From the NCBI GenBank assembly GCA_964592425.1, contig CAZQCG010000001.1:1-64000 (forward strand): DNA of 64,000 bases, in the 5' to 3' direction. The translations under genes were made by a program, and so were the position numbers. Positions within the stretch are counted from its first letter, which is position 1. Each line of letters opens with the position of its first letter. The notes under the pieces were generated by a model, which was given only the letters and a program-made list of their open reading frames with translations, made no database searches and was not told the origin of the DNA. Below, piece after piece: positions 42,174 to 53,300 of this stretch. The stretch is from Viridilinea sp964592425 (GTDB lineage Bacteria; Chloroflexota; Chloroflexia; Chloroflexales; Chloroflexaceae).

Positions 42174-42195
42174 AGGGGTAGCTTCCTGTCGCTTC

Positions 42196-42222
42196 TTAGC
42201 ACTCTCAAGACGAGAGTGCTAA
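42196..42222 (-). promoter_or_regulatory. CIRCE operator
   Basis: TTAGCACTC, nine bases, GAGTGCTAA: a perfect match to the CIRCE consensus. It lies between the htpG stop and the hrcA start, in the leader of the hrcA operon. Confidence 0.95.
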
Positions 42223-42241
42223 GGCTCTAAGCTAAAGGAGT

Positions 42242-42263
42242 GGCGTGCACCGCAGTGCACGCC
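42242..42263 (-). other. 9-bp hairpin at htpG 3' / hrcA 5' side
   Basis: GGCGTGCAC, loop CGCA, GTGCACGCC. With a -10 box at 42270-42275 it would form the first bases of the hrcA transcript. Alternatively it is the weak terminator of htpG. Confidence 0.45.
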
Positions 42264-42269
42264 GCTTTG

Positions 42270-42278
42270 ATTGTACCA
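42270..42278 (-). promoter_or_regulatory. Extended -10 promoter of the hrcA operon
   Basis: Minus strand TGG-TACAAT. The predicted start near 42263 leaves CIRCE about 40-65 bases downstream, a position where bound HrcA would block elongation. No good -35. Confidence 0.5.
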
Positions 42279-42298
42279 TGACTCCAGGGCCGTTGCGA

Positions 42299-44173
42299 TC
42301 AGACCGGACTCTGGGCGGCGGCCTCAATCAGCCGCAGCAGGCGTGGCACCATCAGGGCCGGGTTCTCGTGCAAGCCCTCGATCAGCAGGGCGTTATCGTA
42401 GAGTTGCTCGATAGCTGCCGCCGCGACCGGGTCGTCAGGCTGCTGCTCGATTCGACGAGCCAGGGTGGCCACCAGCCCACTGGCCGGGTTCAGCTCGAGA
42501 ATGCGCCGCTCCGGGCTTGCCTCGCGCCCAAGCATCTGCTGAATGCGCTGCATTTCGCGGCCCATCCCATCTTCATCGCTGACCAGGCGTGCCGGACTGT
42601 CGCGCAGCACCTTCGAGGAACGTACCGCCTTGACCCGCTCACCAAGTAGGGCCGTCACCCATTCGGCCAGGCGGTTAAAGAGTTGCTCATCAATCTGTGG
42701 CTCGGGTACACTCGCCTCGCCGGGCAGCTGCAGGTCGGCCTCATCCACATTGCGCAGCTTCAGGCCCTCGTACTCACGCAGACCGGCGAGCATAAAGCCG
42801 TCCATCAAGTCATGCAGCAGCAGCACCTCGATCCCCCGGGCGTTGAAGGCATCCAGATGCGGGCTGGTGCGGGCCGCCTCCAGGTTTGTGGCGAGCAGGT
42901 AGTAGATCTCGTTCTGCCCATCAACGATACGACTCTTATACTGGCCTAGGGTCGCCAGTTCGTCGCCGCTGCGTGTCGTGTTGAAGCGCAACAACTTCAA
43001 TAGATCGTCGCGGCTCTCATAATCGGTGGCCACACCCTCTTTGATGAAGATGCCAAACTCTTTCCAGAATTCGGCAAATTGCGCGGGCTTCTGCTCGGCC
43101 AGGTCGTTCAGTTCGCGGTGCAGACGCCCGGTGAGCGATTTCTTGATCCGCTGCAGCACCGGCGCACTCTGCACACTCTCGCGTGAAACGTTCAGCGGCA
43201 GATCCTCACTATCGACCACCCCTTCGACAAAGCGGAAGTAGGCTGGCAAGAGATCTTTGGTCTCTTCCAGGATCAGCACTTTGCGCGAGTAGAGCTTGAC
43301 CGCGCCCTCAATCCGCCGCTCAATCAGCCCACGCTCGCGGTGAGCAGGCACAAAAAGCACCGCATGCAGATCAACCGGCACGTCGGTCGAGAGATGCATA
43401 TGCAGCATGGGCGGATCGCTGTCGAGGGTCAGCTGGCGGTAGAGATTCTGATACTGCTCGGCCTCCACTTCACGCGGAGGGCGCCGCCAGAGGGCCTTCT
43501 GCTGATTGATCTGGCGCTCACCGCTGTAGATCGGGAAGGCCACAAAATCGGAGTGACGCTTGATGATCTGCTCGATGCGCCAACTGCTGGCAAAGTCGCT
43601 GGCATCTTCCTTGAGCTGCAGGGTGATCGTCGTGCCACGGTTAGCCCGCTCAGTTGTGGCGATGGTGTAACTGGCGTCGCCGGTACTCTCCCAGATCGCC
43701 GCCTCAGCCTCAGGGCGGTACGAACGCGAGACCACCGTCACCTTGTCGGCGACCATAAAGACCGAGTAGAAACCGACGCCGAACTGGCCGATGATCTCAC
43801 TAGCCGTGGCCTTGTGACCCTCACGGGCCTGCTGCACAAAGTCGCGTGCGCTCGACTGGGCAATCGTACCCAGGTGCGCAATCAACTCGTCGTGGGTCAT
43901 ACCGATGCCCGTATCGTGGATAGTGAGCGTACGTGCCTCACTATCGGCCTCGATACGAATGGCCAACTCGGCCTCGGGGTCAAGCACATCACGGTTGGTC
44001 AGCATCTCGAACTGGATGCGGTTGAGGGCATCCGAAGCATTCGAGATCAGCTCACGCAGAAAGATTTCGCGGTCAGTATAGAGCGAATGGGCCAGGATCT
44101 GCAGCACCTGCTGCACCTCAGCCTTAAAGCTACGGGCCTCCGGCGTGGGGGCCGGCGTTGTCTCCGTGGTCAT
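42299..44173 (-). CDS. htpG: Chaperone HtpG (Hsp90)
   Basis: 624 residues. The N-terminal GHKL ATPase domain has REIFLRELISNASDALNR, TIHDTGIGMTHDELI and IGQFGVGFYSVFMVADKVTV. The middle domain includes GVVDSEDLPLNVSRES, and the C-terminal dimer domain follows. The start MTTETTP at 44173 is chosen because a GGAG lies upstream and family proteins start just before the SLYTDREIFLREL region. It is upstream of hrcA in the same direction but separated by its own promoter region. An imperfect inverted repeat TCTAACAYG-N13-CGTGTTAGA (44242-44272) lies about 70 bases before it. Confidence 0.95.
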   Translation of the reverse strand: MTTETTPAPTPEARSFKAEVQQVLQILAHSLYTDREIFLRELISNASDALNRIQFEMLTNRDVLDPEAELAIRIEADSEARTLTIHDTGIGMTHDELIAHLGTIAQSSARDFVQQAREGHKATASEIIGQFGVGFYSVFMVADKVTVVSRSYRPEAEAAIWESTGDASYTIATTERANRGTTITLQLKEDASDFASSWRIEQIIKRHSDFVAFPIYSGERQINQQKALWRRPPREVEAEQYQNLYRQLTLDSDPPMLHMHLSTDVPVDLHAVLFVPAHRERGLIERRIEGAVKLYSRKVLILEETKDLLPAYFRFVEGVVDSEDLPLNVSRESVQSAPVLQRIKKSLTGRLHRELNDLAEQKPAQFAEFWKEFGIFIKEGVATDYESRDDLLKLLRFNTTRSGDELATLGQYKSRIVDGQNEIYYLLATNLEAARTSPHLDAFNARGIEVLLLHDLMDGFMLAGLREYEGLKLRNVDEADLQLPGEASVPEPQIDEQLFNRLAEWVTALLGERVKAVRSSKVLRDSPARLVSDEDGMGREMQRIQQMLGREASPERRILELNPASGLVATLARRIEQQPDDPVAAAAIEQLYDNALLIEGLHENPALMVPRLLRLIEAAAQSPV

Positions 44174-44334
44174 AGAGCACGGGCTCCTTTTTTGCAAGGC
44201 AACCTGACGGGTGCCGTCGGCGACAGACAAGCTAAGTCAACTCTAACATGGGTGTATTAGAAACGTGTTAGATCCACACTAGAGTGCCGGTAGAAGCCAG
44301 GCAAGAATCGGTCGGAAGGCTGAGTTGGGGTGCA

Positions 44335-44364
44335 TTGACAGGAAACCTGAGGCTATGGTATGCT
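44335..44364 (+). promoter_or_regulatory. Sigma-70-type promoter for the 41-codon gene
   Basis: TTGACA (44335-44340), 18 bases, TATGCT (44359-44364), also extended by TGG. The start is predicted near 44371, 70 bases before the small gene. Confidence 0.65.
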
Positions 44365-44440
44365 TGCCATAGTCTGAACGAGGTGCTGTATGCACCCGGC
44401 ATCAGGACTATCCTCTGAATGTAACGGAAGGAGCGAAGCC

Positions 44441-44566
44441 ATGGTGAAGATTGCACGCAACCGCACCCTTGTCGGTTTCGCCGACGCGGGCCTCATGGTT
44501 CGGGCAGTGGTTGCCCGCATCACCGAGGGACTTGGCCGCCCCACCTTCCGTCTGCTCGGGAGCTAA
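44441..44566 (+). CDS. 41-residue protein of unknown function
   Basis: Starts MVKIARNRTLVGFADAGLM and ends RPTFRLLGS. It is basic, with a central amphipathic stretch (LMVRAVVARITEGL). The ATG is preceded by AAGGAG at 8 bases, a sigma-70-type promoter lies about 75 bases upstream, and a strong hairpin follows 21 bases after the stop, so it forms a complete small transcription unit. No family recognised; it could be a peptide, a small regulator or the leader gene of the rsgA unit. Independent evidence of expression is not available. Confidence 0.55.
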   Translation: MVKIARNRTLVGFADAGLMVRAVVARITEGLGRPTFRLLGS

Positions 44567-44586
44567 ACGCTCCCCATAGACGAGTT

Positions 44587-44625
44587 CGAGGCTGTGGGCA
44601 CGCTAAGTCAGCGCCCACAGCCTCG
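44587..44625 (+). terminator. Hairpin after the 41-codon gene
   Basis: CGAGGCTGTGGGC (44587-44599), 13-base loop, GCCCACAGCCTCG (44613-44625): a perfect 13-bp stem, followed by TTGATTC. Terminator or attenuator. A second shorter hairpin (GGGGCCG/CGGCCCC) follows at about 44636-44666. Confidence 0.6.
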
Positions 44626-44736
44626 TTGATTCACGGGGCCGTGGCGCGCAGCGCCTACGGCCCCTCGCTTTCCCTCGGGGTCGCGCCAGCCTGGTACGTG
44701 AAATCCTGGAACAGTCAGCCAAAGGATCGGTACACC

Positions 44737-45009
44737 ATGATACTGATTGACCAAACCGCTGCCGCCACCCGCACGTCGCCGGACCTTATCCGCGAGACTC
44801 CGCAGGGGAGGCCCACGTTGATTATCTTAGAGCGCGACGGTTCGCTCCAACATTACCCGCCCGCAGAGGCGACCACAGAAGATCAGCACGCCCGCGCCGA
44901 ACTCACGGCGAACGAAGCCCGTCCCGGCGTGATTGCCCGTATTCTGGACATAACGTTTGATCTGCTTGGCCTGAATCATCTGGAGCTACACATCCATGAG
45001 CATCCCTAA
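44737..45009 (+). CDS. 90-residue protein of unknown function overlapping rsgA
   Basis: A soluble protein starting MILIDQTAAATRTS; contains GRPTLIILERDGSLQHYPPAEA and an amphipathic C-terminal helix ARILDITFDLLGLNHLELHIHEHP. AAAGGAT precedes the ATG. The last 14 bases overlap the rsgA start, so the two are translationally coupled. No family recognised. The longer frame to 44626 would run over a hairpin and is unlikely. Confidence 0.6.
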   Translation: MILIDQTAAATRTSPDLIRETPQGRPTLIILERDGSLQHYPPAEATTEDQHARAELTANEARPGVIARILDITFDLLGLNHLELHIHEHP

Positions 45010-45952
45010 CCCTGAGCCGGGCAGTACCACAACTATGCCCCCAACCCGCCTGGTCGGCACCGTCCTGCGTGCGCAGTCCGGCTTCTTCTGGGTGCAGACC
45101 GATCACGGTCTGGTTGAATGTCGCCTGCGCGGGCGGCTCAAGCGAGATCGCATGGCCACTGACATCGCCGTGATCGGCGACGAGGTCGAACTCAGCCTGA
45201 TCAGCCCGACCAGTGGGGCCGTTGAGGCGGTACGCCCGCGTCGCTCCAAGCTGGCCCGACGGGCTGCCGGGAACCGCGGGGCTTACAAAGAAGATGTCCT
45301 GGTCGCCAACCTCGACCAGGTCATGCTCACCTTTGCCTGCGATCAGCCCGCCTTCAGCCCACGTATGCTCGACCGCTACCTGGTGATCTGTGAGGAGGGC
45401 GGGTTGGAACCACTCATCCTGGCCACCAAGGTTGACCTGGTTGGGGCCGCAGCGGCGCGGGCGCTCTTCGCCCCCTACGAGCGCATTGGCTACACCGTCC
45501 TCTATCTCTCAACCCACAGCGGTGAGGGTCTTGAGGCGCTGCGCGAACGACTGGCGGGGCGCATCAGCGTCGTGACCGGCAAGTCGGGGGTCGGCAAATC
45601 AAGCCTGCTCAATGCCCTTGACCCTAACCTAGAACTGACGACCAGGGCCATCAGTACAACTCTGAACAAGGGCCGCCATACCACCACCGTTGCCCAACTG
45701 CTCCCTCTGCCCCTGCCGGGCGGCGGATATGTCGCCGATACGCCCGGTATTCGCGAGATCGGGCTCTGGCACATCGCCCCCGACGAACTGGCCTGGTGTT
45801 ACCGCGAATTACGGCCCTTTCTCGACGACTGCTACTTCGCCGGTTGCACCCACATCCACGAGCCCAACTGCGCCGTGCGCGCTGCCGTCGACAATGGCCA
45901 GGTTGACCCACAGCGCTACGACAGCTACGTGCGCCTGCGCCGGAGTGAATAG
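44996..45952 (+). CDS. rsgA: Ribosome small subunit-dependent GTPase A
   Basis: 318 residues. An N-terminal OB fold (about 20-95), then a circularly permuted GTPase with the order G4 (ATKVDLV, near 143), G1 (GKSGVGKSSLLNAL, near 195) and G3 (VADTPGIRE, near 245). A C-terminal zinc motif CYFAGCTHIHEPNC near 283 completes it. This is the RsgA/YjeQ layout, a 30S assembly checkpoint GTPase. The start ATG overlaps the preceding 90-residue gene. Confidence 0.94.
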   Translation: MSIPNPEPGSTTTMPPTRLVGTVLRAQSGFFWVQTDHGLVECRLRGRLKRDRMATDIAVIGDEVELSLISPTSGAVEAVRPRRSKLARRAAGNRGAYKEDVLVANLDQVMLTFACDQPAFSPRMLDRYLVICEEGGLEPLILATKVDLVGAAAARALFAPYERIGYTVLYLSTHSGEGLEALRERLAGRISVVTGKSGVGKSSLLNALDPNLELTTRAISTTLNKGRHTTTVAQLLPLPLPGGGYVADTPGIREIGLWHIAPDELAWCYRELRPFLDDCYFAGCTHIHEPNCAVRAAVDNGQVDPQRYDSYVRLRRSE

Positions 45953-45971
45953 GCCACCCGCAAAAAAAGCC

Positions 45972-46814
45972 TCACACGACGATCTGCTCACCTTCAGCGG
46001 CGGCGAAGAGGGCCAACTTCGCCCCGCTGGCAACCAGTTCGCTACGATAGTAGGCCAGCAGGGCATCGATCTGGTCGTCGGTGCGCGTCGGCGCATGGTG
46101 GTAAAGGTAGAGGCGCTCCACCTCCGCCTCAAGCGCCAACTCGATGGCATCCTCAGCCCGGCTATGGCCATAGTCCTGAACCTGCTCATCGCGGGTGTAA
46201 GGCGCACTATGAATCAGCACCGCCGCCCCACGGGCAAAACCAAGCGCACGCTCCCAGATCTGCTTATCGCTATAGCGCACATCAGTGATATAGACCAGGG
46301 CACGTTCACCCTCTTCAACCCGGTAGGCCCAGATTGGCGAGTGTTTGTGCCTGGCCAGGGGCATCGCCCGCACAGTCAGCCCACCGATCTGCACCGGCTC
46401 GGTCGAGACGGGCTGAAAATTGTGGGTTGCCCCGATATGGGCAAGCCCGTAGACCGGCGAATAGACCGGCGAGAGCACCCCGTCATAGACCATCCTGAGC
46501 GAACCACGCGTAGTATCAGGCCCGATGATGCGCAGGTCATTGCCGGGGATATGCACCACTCCAGGAAAAGGAAGACCCAATAGGTGATCCCAGTAGGTAT
46601 GAGTGATCAACAAGGTCAACTTACCGGTGCCCAGGCGGAATTCGCGATCCATGAGCTTATCGCCCAATTGGCAGAAGCCGGTGCCGGTATCAATGACGAG
46701 CAACTCCCCATCCGCGCCGATTACCTCAACACAGCAGGTATTGCCACCGTAGCGCAGGTAATCCACCCCGGGGGTCGGCACGTACCCACGCACGCCCCAG
46801 AATTCCAGGCGCAT
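45972..46814 (-). CDS. MBL-fold protein, second of a tandem pair, degenerate metal motif
   Basis: 280 residues. Shares the overall pattern of its neighbour: MRLEFWGVRG, YGGNTCCVEV, VIDTGTGF and THTYWDHLLGLPF. The canonical HxHxDH is HTYWDH, so the second His is Tyr. Later metal positions also differ from the neighbour: LIHSAPYT instead of LYDSQFT, and YHHAPTRTDD instead of FHHDPHRTDD. The fold should remain, but catalysis may be altered or lost. It begins inside the upstream stop (TGATG), so it is cotranslated. Confidence 0.8.
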   Translation of the reverse strand: MRLEFWGVRGYVPTPGVDYLRYGGNTCCVEVIGADGELLVIDTGTGFCQLGDKLMDREFRLGTGKLTLLITHTYWDHLLGLPFPGVVHIPGNDLRIIGPDTTRGSLRMVYDGVLSPVYSPVYGLAHIGATHNFQPVSTEPVQIGGLTVRAMPLARHKHSPIWAYRVEEGERALVYITDVRYSDKQIWERALGFARGAAVLIHSAPYTRDEQVQDYGHSRAEDAIELALEAEVERLYLYHHAPTRTDDQIDALLAYYRSELVASGAKLALFAAAEGEQIVV

Positions 46815-47725
46815 CAAGAGCCCCCTTTACGCAGCACCATGCCCTCGCAGGCACCACGCACCTCAAGGCCGGGGCGGGCTGCCGCACGTTCGGCCAACAC
46901 GATCCGGTCGAGCTCATCGTCGGTGCGATGCGGGTCATGATGGAAGAGCAGCAACTCGCGCACCCCTGCCGCTTCGGCAATCTCACGCGCGTGGCCAGCG
47001 GTGCTGTGGCCCCAATGGGGAAATTGCGCGTATTGCGCGTCGGTAAACTGCGAGTCGTAGAGCATCCAGTCGGCATCGCGGGCTAGTTCAACAATTCCGG
47101 CCCGCATCTCGGCCAGTTCGCGCAGCTCAGTATGCGAATTGGGCAAAGGTTTGCCCGTCCACTCAATACGCTCGTCGCCGAAGAGCACGGTATGGAAAGG
47201 CCCGGTGTCAGGAATAAAGACCAGGGTCGCCTCATCGGCTTCAAGGCGATAGGCCAGGGCGCGGTAGGGATGGTTGGCCATAGCGGTACTGATCTGCACA
47301 TGGCCCAGGTTGAAGCAGAGCCCCTCGTGGATCTCGTGGAAGATCAACTCAGCGCGCAGATCTTCGAGTTCGACTGGCAGTAGCGGATCGCTCAGGGCAT
47401 TGGCCATTGTCTTGCGCAGGCTGGACTGCGTACGACGCAGCCCGTAGATGCTCAAGCTGCAGGTTGATTCATAGATCGGGGCAAAGAAGGGGAAACCGGT
47501 GATATGATCCCAGTGGGTATGGGTCATCAGCAGGTCGATCTGCCGGGGCGGCTCAGGCTCACGCATCAGGGCCTCGCCCAGTAGACGCATACCGGTGCCA
47601 GCATCGAGCACAATACTGCGATCACCAGTGCGAACTTCTACACAGGTGGTATTGCCCCCGTAACGTAGCACATCAGCGCGGGCCACCGGATAGGAGCCAC
47701 GGGTGCCCCAGATGCGTACAATCAT
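46814..47725 (-). CDS. Metallo-beta-lactamase-fold hydrolase
   Basis: 303 residues. Typical PhnP/cAMP-phosphodiesterase-like MBL: VRIWGTRGSYPV, RYGGNTTCVEV, VLDAGTGMRLLG, the intact zinc motif MTHTHWDHITGFPFFAP, YDSQFTDAQY with a later PHWGHST, and LFHHDPHRTDDE at the C-terminus. Ligands for two metals are all in place, so it should be an active hydrolase; substrate unknown. The ATG at 47725 is chosen; an in-frame upstream start at 47749 has no ribosome site. Confidence 0.87.
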   Translation of the reverse strand: MIVRIWGTRGSYPVARADVLRYGGNTTCVEVRTGDRSIVLDAGTGMRLLGEALMREPEPPRQIDLLMTHTHWDHITGFPFFAPIYESTCSLSIYGLRRTQSSLRKTMANALSDPLLPVELEDLRAELIFHEIHEGLCFNLGHVQISTAMANHPYRALAYRLEADEATLVFIPDTGPFHTVLFGDERIEWTGKPLPNSHTELRELAEMRAGIVELARDADWMLYDSQFTDAQYAQFPHWGHSTAGHAREIAEAAGVRELLLFHHDPHRTDDELDRIVLAERAAARPGLEVRGACEGMVLRKGGS

Positions 47726-47842
47726 TGATGGATCCGCTGTCACAACCAAGCCAGCGCACCTTGCGCTTCAGGCTCTAGTGTACAGGATGAACGCAACCTG
47801 TGTTGAAACTTTCACGCCCCGATCCTGCACGGGCCTTCATGG

Positions 47843-47848
47843 TATCAT
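47843..47848 (+). promoter_or_regulatory. Extended -10 (TGG-TATCAT) upstream of the LLM gene
   Basis: Part of the 13-mer CATGGTATCATGG (47838-47850) also found at 34243-34255. A start near 47855 leaves a leader of about 55 bases. Confidence 0.45.
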
Positions 47849-47910
47849 GGTTTGCATACACCCATACACAAACCCCAGACATGCCTGTAAGCTTTGCCTA
47901 AGGAGATCCG

Positions 47911-48669
47911 ATGCGTTCGATCAGGATCGGGGTGCAACTGCACCCTCAGCAGACCACATGGGCCTCGTTCGCCGACGCCGTGCGTCACGCCGAGCAGATC
48001 GGCGTTGATACAATCTGGAACTGGGATCACTTCTTCCCGCTCTACGGTGACCCCGCTGGGGCTCACTTTGAGGGCTGGACGACCCTGACAGCGATGGCTA
48101 CGCTCACCAGCCGGGTCGAGGTGGGCTGCCTGGTCATCTGTAATAGTTATCGCAACCCGACCCTGCTCTCCAATATGGCCAAGACGCTCGACCATATCAG
48201 TGGTGGACGGCTTATCCTGGGGCTGGGTGCTGGCTGGTTCGAGCGCGACTATCGCGAGTATGGCTACAACTTCGGGACAGCCGCCGAGCGCCTACGCGCC
48301 CTGGGCGAAGCCCTGCCGGTGATCAAGCAGCGCTGGGAGGTAGATGTGCCCCCGCCGACGCGGCCAATTCCTATCTTGATCGGGGGTGGCGGTGAGAAGG
48401 TTACCCTGCGCATTACCGCCGCGCATGCCCAGATCTGGCATGGCTTCGGCACACCCGACACCATCCGCCATAAGAATGGCGTACTCGATGCGTGGTGTGC
48501 GCAGCTTGGGCGTGACCCGCAGGCGATTGAGCGCAGTGTTTCACCCTCCAAAGGCGAGAGTCTGGAGGCCTATGTTGAGGCTGGCGTCAGCCACTTTATC
48601 TTTGGCATGGGCGAGCCTTGGGATTTCGGCCCGGTCGAGCAGGCCCTGCGCTGGCGCGAAGGGCTCTAG
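47911..48669 (+). CDS. LLM-class F420/flavin-dependent oxidoreductase
   Basis: 252 residues, shorter than the usual 300-330 for this family. The luciferase-like barrel shows VDTIWNWDHFFPLYG, TSRVEVGCLVICNSYRNPTLLSNMAKTLDHISGGRLILGLGAGWFERDY and IPILIGGGGEKVTLRITA. These are typical of F420-dependent LLM enzymes (GGRLILGLGAGW). AAGGAG precedes the ATG at 47911. Substrate unknown. Coenzyme F420 use is inferred from the family and is consistent with Chloroflexota. Confidence 0.88.
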   Translation: MRSIRIGVQLHPQQTTWASFADAVRHAEQIGVDTIWNWDHFFPLYGDPAGAHFEGWTTLTAMATLTSRVEVGCLVICNSYRNPTLLSNMAKTLDHISGGRLILGLGAGWFERDYREYGYNFGTAAERLRALGEALPVIKQRWEVDVPPPTRPIPILIGGGGEKVTLRITAAHAQIWHGFGTPDTIRHKNGVLDAWCAQLGRDPQAIERSVSPSKGESLEAYVEAGVSHFIFGMGEPWDFGPVEQALRWREGL

Positions 48670-48809
48670 AGCGCTTCGTGCTGGAGTTGGGGGGGTAAGG
48701 GATGGGGGTTGCCACGTCTGGACGCCATCCACCACGCGCAGGTCGGCTCAACCTTTCTGAGAACCGCTCTAATCGGAGCGATCCGCATGGGGCGCAGCGT
48801 GCTGCGTCC

Positions 48810-49796
48810 CTACTCGAGCGTGGCGTAGAATTCGGCCTGCAGTTCGCCGAAGCTCTTACCATAGATGCCCTGGTAATCGGCAGAGCCAGCGGCACGACCG
48901 CGCCCGGTACGGTAGAGTTGGTTGAAGGCGTCCCAGCCGTAGGTGCGGGTCAGGTAATCGACAAAGGCGGCCCACATATCGTAGGCTGTATTCAGATCAC
49001 CGCGCCCAAGCCCGGCCAGGCTACCACGATAGCCAGCCTGGTAGAGGTTACGTGCCCGCTCGTGGAAGGAAGGCGACTCAGAGAGGCTCAGCCAGTATTC
49101 GCCAGAGATCCAGCTGGCCAGGCCCTCAAGCAGCACAAGATCTGAGCGGGATTGGGCCTCTTTGCCGTAGGCCTCAGCCTGCAGGGCATGGCCTAACTCG
49201 TGCGAGAGCACCACCAGGGCATTATGGCTATCCTCACCGGGCTGGTAGTAGATCCGCACATTGGTCTCACCGTAGGTATAGGCAATCCCACGTGTGCCGC
49301 GCCCAGGTGCCAGCCCAACGCTATAGACACCCACCGAAACGCGCTGGCTCAAGGTCGTCGCAAAACGCTTCTGCATATAAGAGAGGGCGCGTTCGGCACC
49401 AACCGCCATAGCCTGCACCTCTTCAGGCGTAAAGGTGCCCCCGCCGACATAGAAGTCGAGGCGGCGGCTACTCTCAACCAACTGGCCGGGCAACTGCGGG
49501 CCGCGTCCCGGCAGGAAGCTTGTTGGGGCCACCTTGACGGTCAGCGCGGCGCTCTCATTAAACTCGCGCCGGGCCAGGGTCGGCGTCAGGGGGATGGGGG
49601 TCGCCGCCAGCGGCGCAGCAGTGGCTGATGGCGTAAGCGCCTGGAGCAGCGCAGGATTGTCACGCAACGGCACGGATGGGGCTGGCGCAGCGGCACCAAG
49701 CAGACTGAACAGGGCAATGATGGCCAGGATCGTGCCAAGGCTCAACAAAGCGCGGTTATGTGGAGACACGATGCGAAGCTCCTTGGGCACAGGCAT
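48810..49796 (-). CDS. Membrane-anchored gluzincin (peptidase-MA-like)
   Basis: 328 residues. One N-terminal hydrophobic helix (about 16-36, LLSLGTILAIIALFSLLGAAA) followed by a Pro/Thr linker. The catalytic domain carries VVLSHELGHALQ (zinc His and Glu, about 196-207) and the third ligand Glu in LLEGLASWISGEYW 25-30 residues later, the peptidase MA/M1-like pattern. RIYYQ and the C-terminal YGKSFGELQAEFY are consistent with secreted tricorn-like domains. Predicted extracytoplasmic metalloprotease or peptidase-like lipid hydrolase; substrate unknown. Confidence 0.8.
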   Translation of the reverse strand: MPVPKELRIVSPHNRALLSLGTILAIIALFSLLGAAAPAPSVPLRDNPALLQALTPSATAAPLAATPIPLTPTLARREFNESAALTVKVAPTSFLPGRGPQLPGQLVESSRRLDFYVGGGTFTPEEVQAMAVGAERALSYMQKRFATTLSQRVSVGVYSVGLAPGRGTRGIAYTYGETNVRIYYQPGEDSHNALVVLSHELGHALQAEAYGKEAQSRSDLVLLEGLASWISGEYWLSLSESPSFHERARNLYQAGYRGSLAGLGRGDLNTAYDMWAAFVDYLTRTYGWDAFNQLYRTGRGRAAGSADYQGIYGKSFGELQAEFYATLE

Positions 49797-49887
49797 GGTG
49801 CCACAGCGGATCGAGGATTCGCAGGCCCACAGGTTCCGGGCGGTTATACCACAAGTGCGCCACGAGTGTCAACTAGTCTGGCAATGG

Positions 49888-49893
49888 TATAAT
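49888..49893 (+). promoter_or_regulatory. Extended -10 promoter of carB
   Basis: TGG-TATAAT (perfect -10 with TG extension). No clear -35 hexamer at the expected spacing. The start codon follows 65 bases later, without a good ribosome site right before it. Confidence 0.55.
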
Positions 49894-49958
49894 CGCCCTG
49901 TTTTGGTAGCTTCTCAGCCTGTATCGCTTCATCTCTCAGCAAGAGCGAGTCTTCAGCT

Positions 49959-53255
<3,297 letters not shown>

Positions 53256-53300
53256 TTTCATCCTGTACGCACAATCGGCGTGCCGCTAAGGAGCGGCCTG

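Noticed and set aside
48670..48809. Possible gene or RNA in the gap between LLM and gluzincin genes
   Set aside because: No open frame with a ribosome site, no clear hairpin; only short AGAGCG/CGCTCT words.
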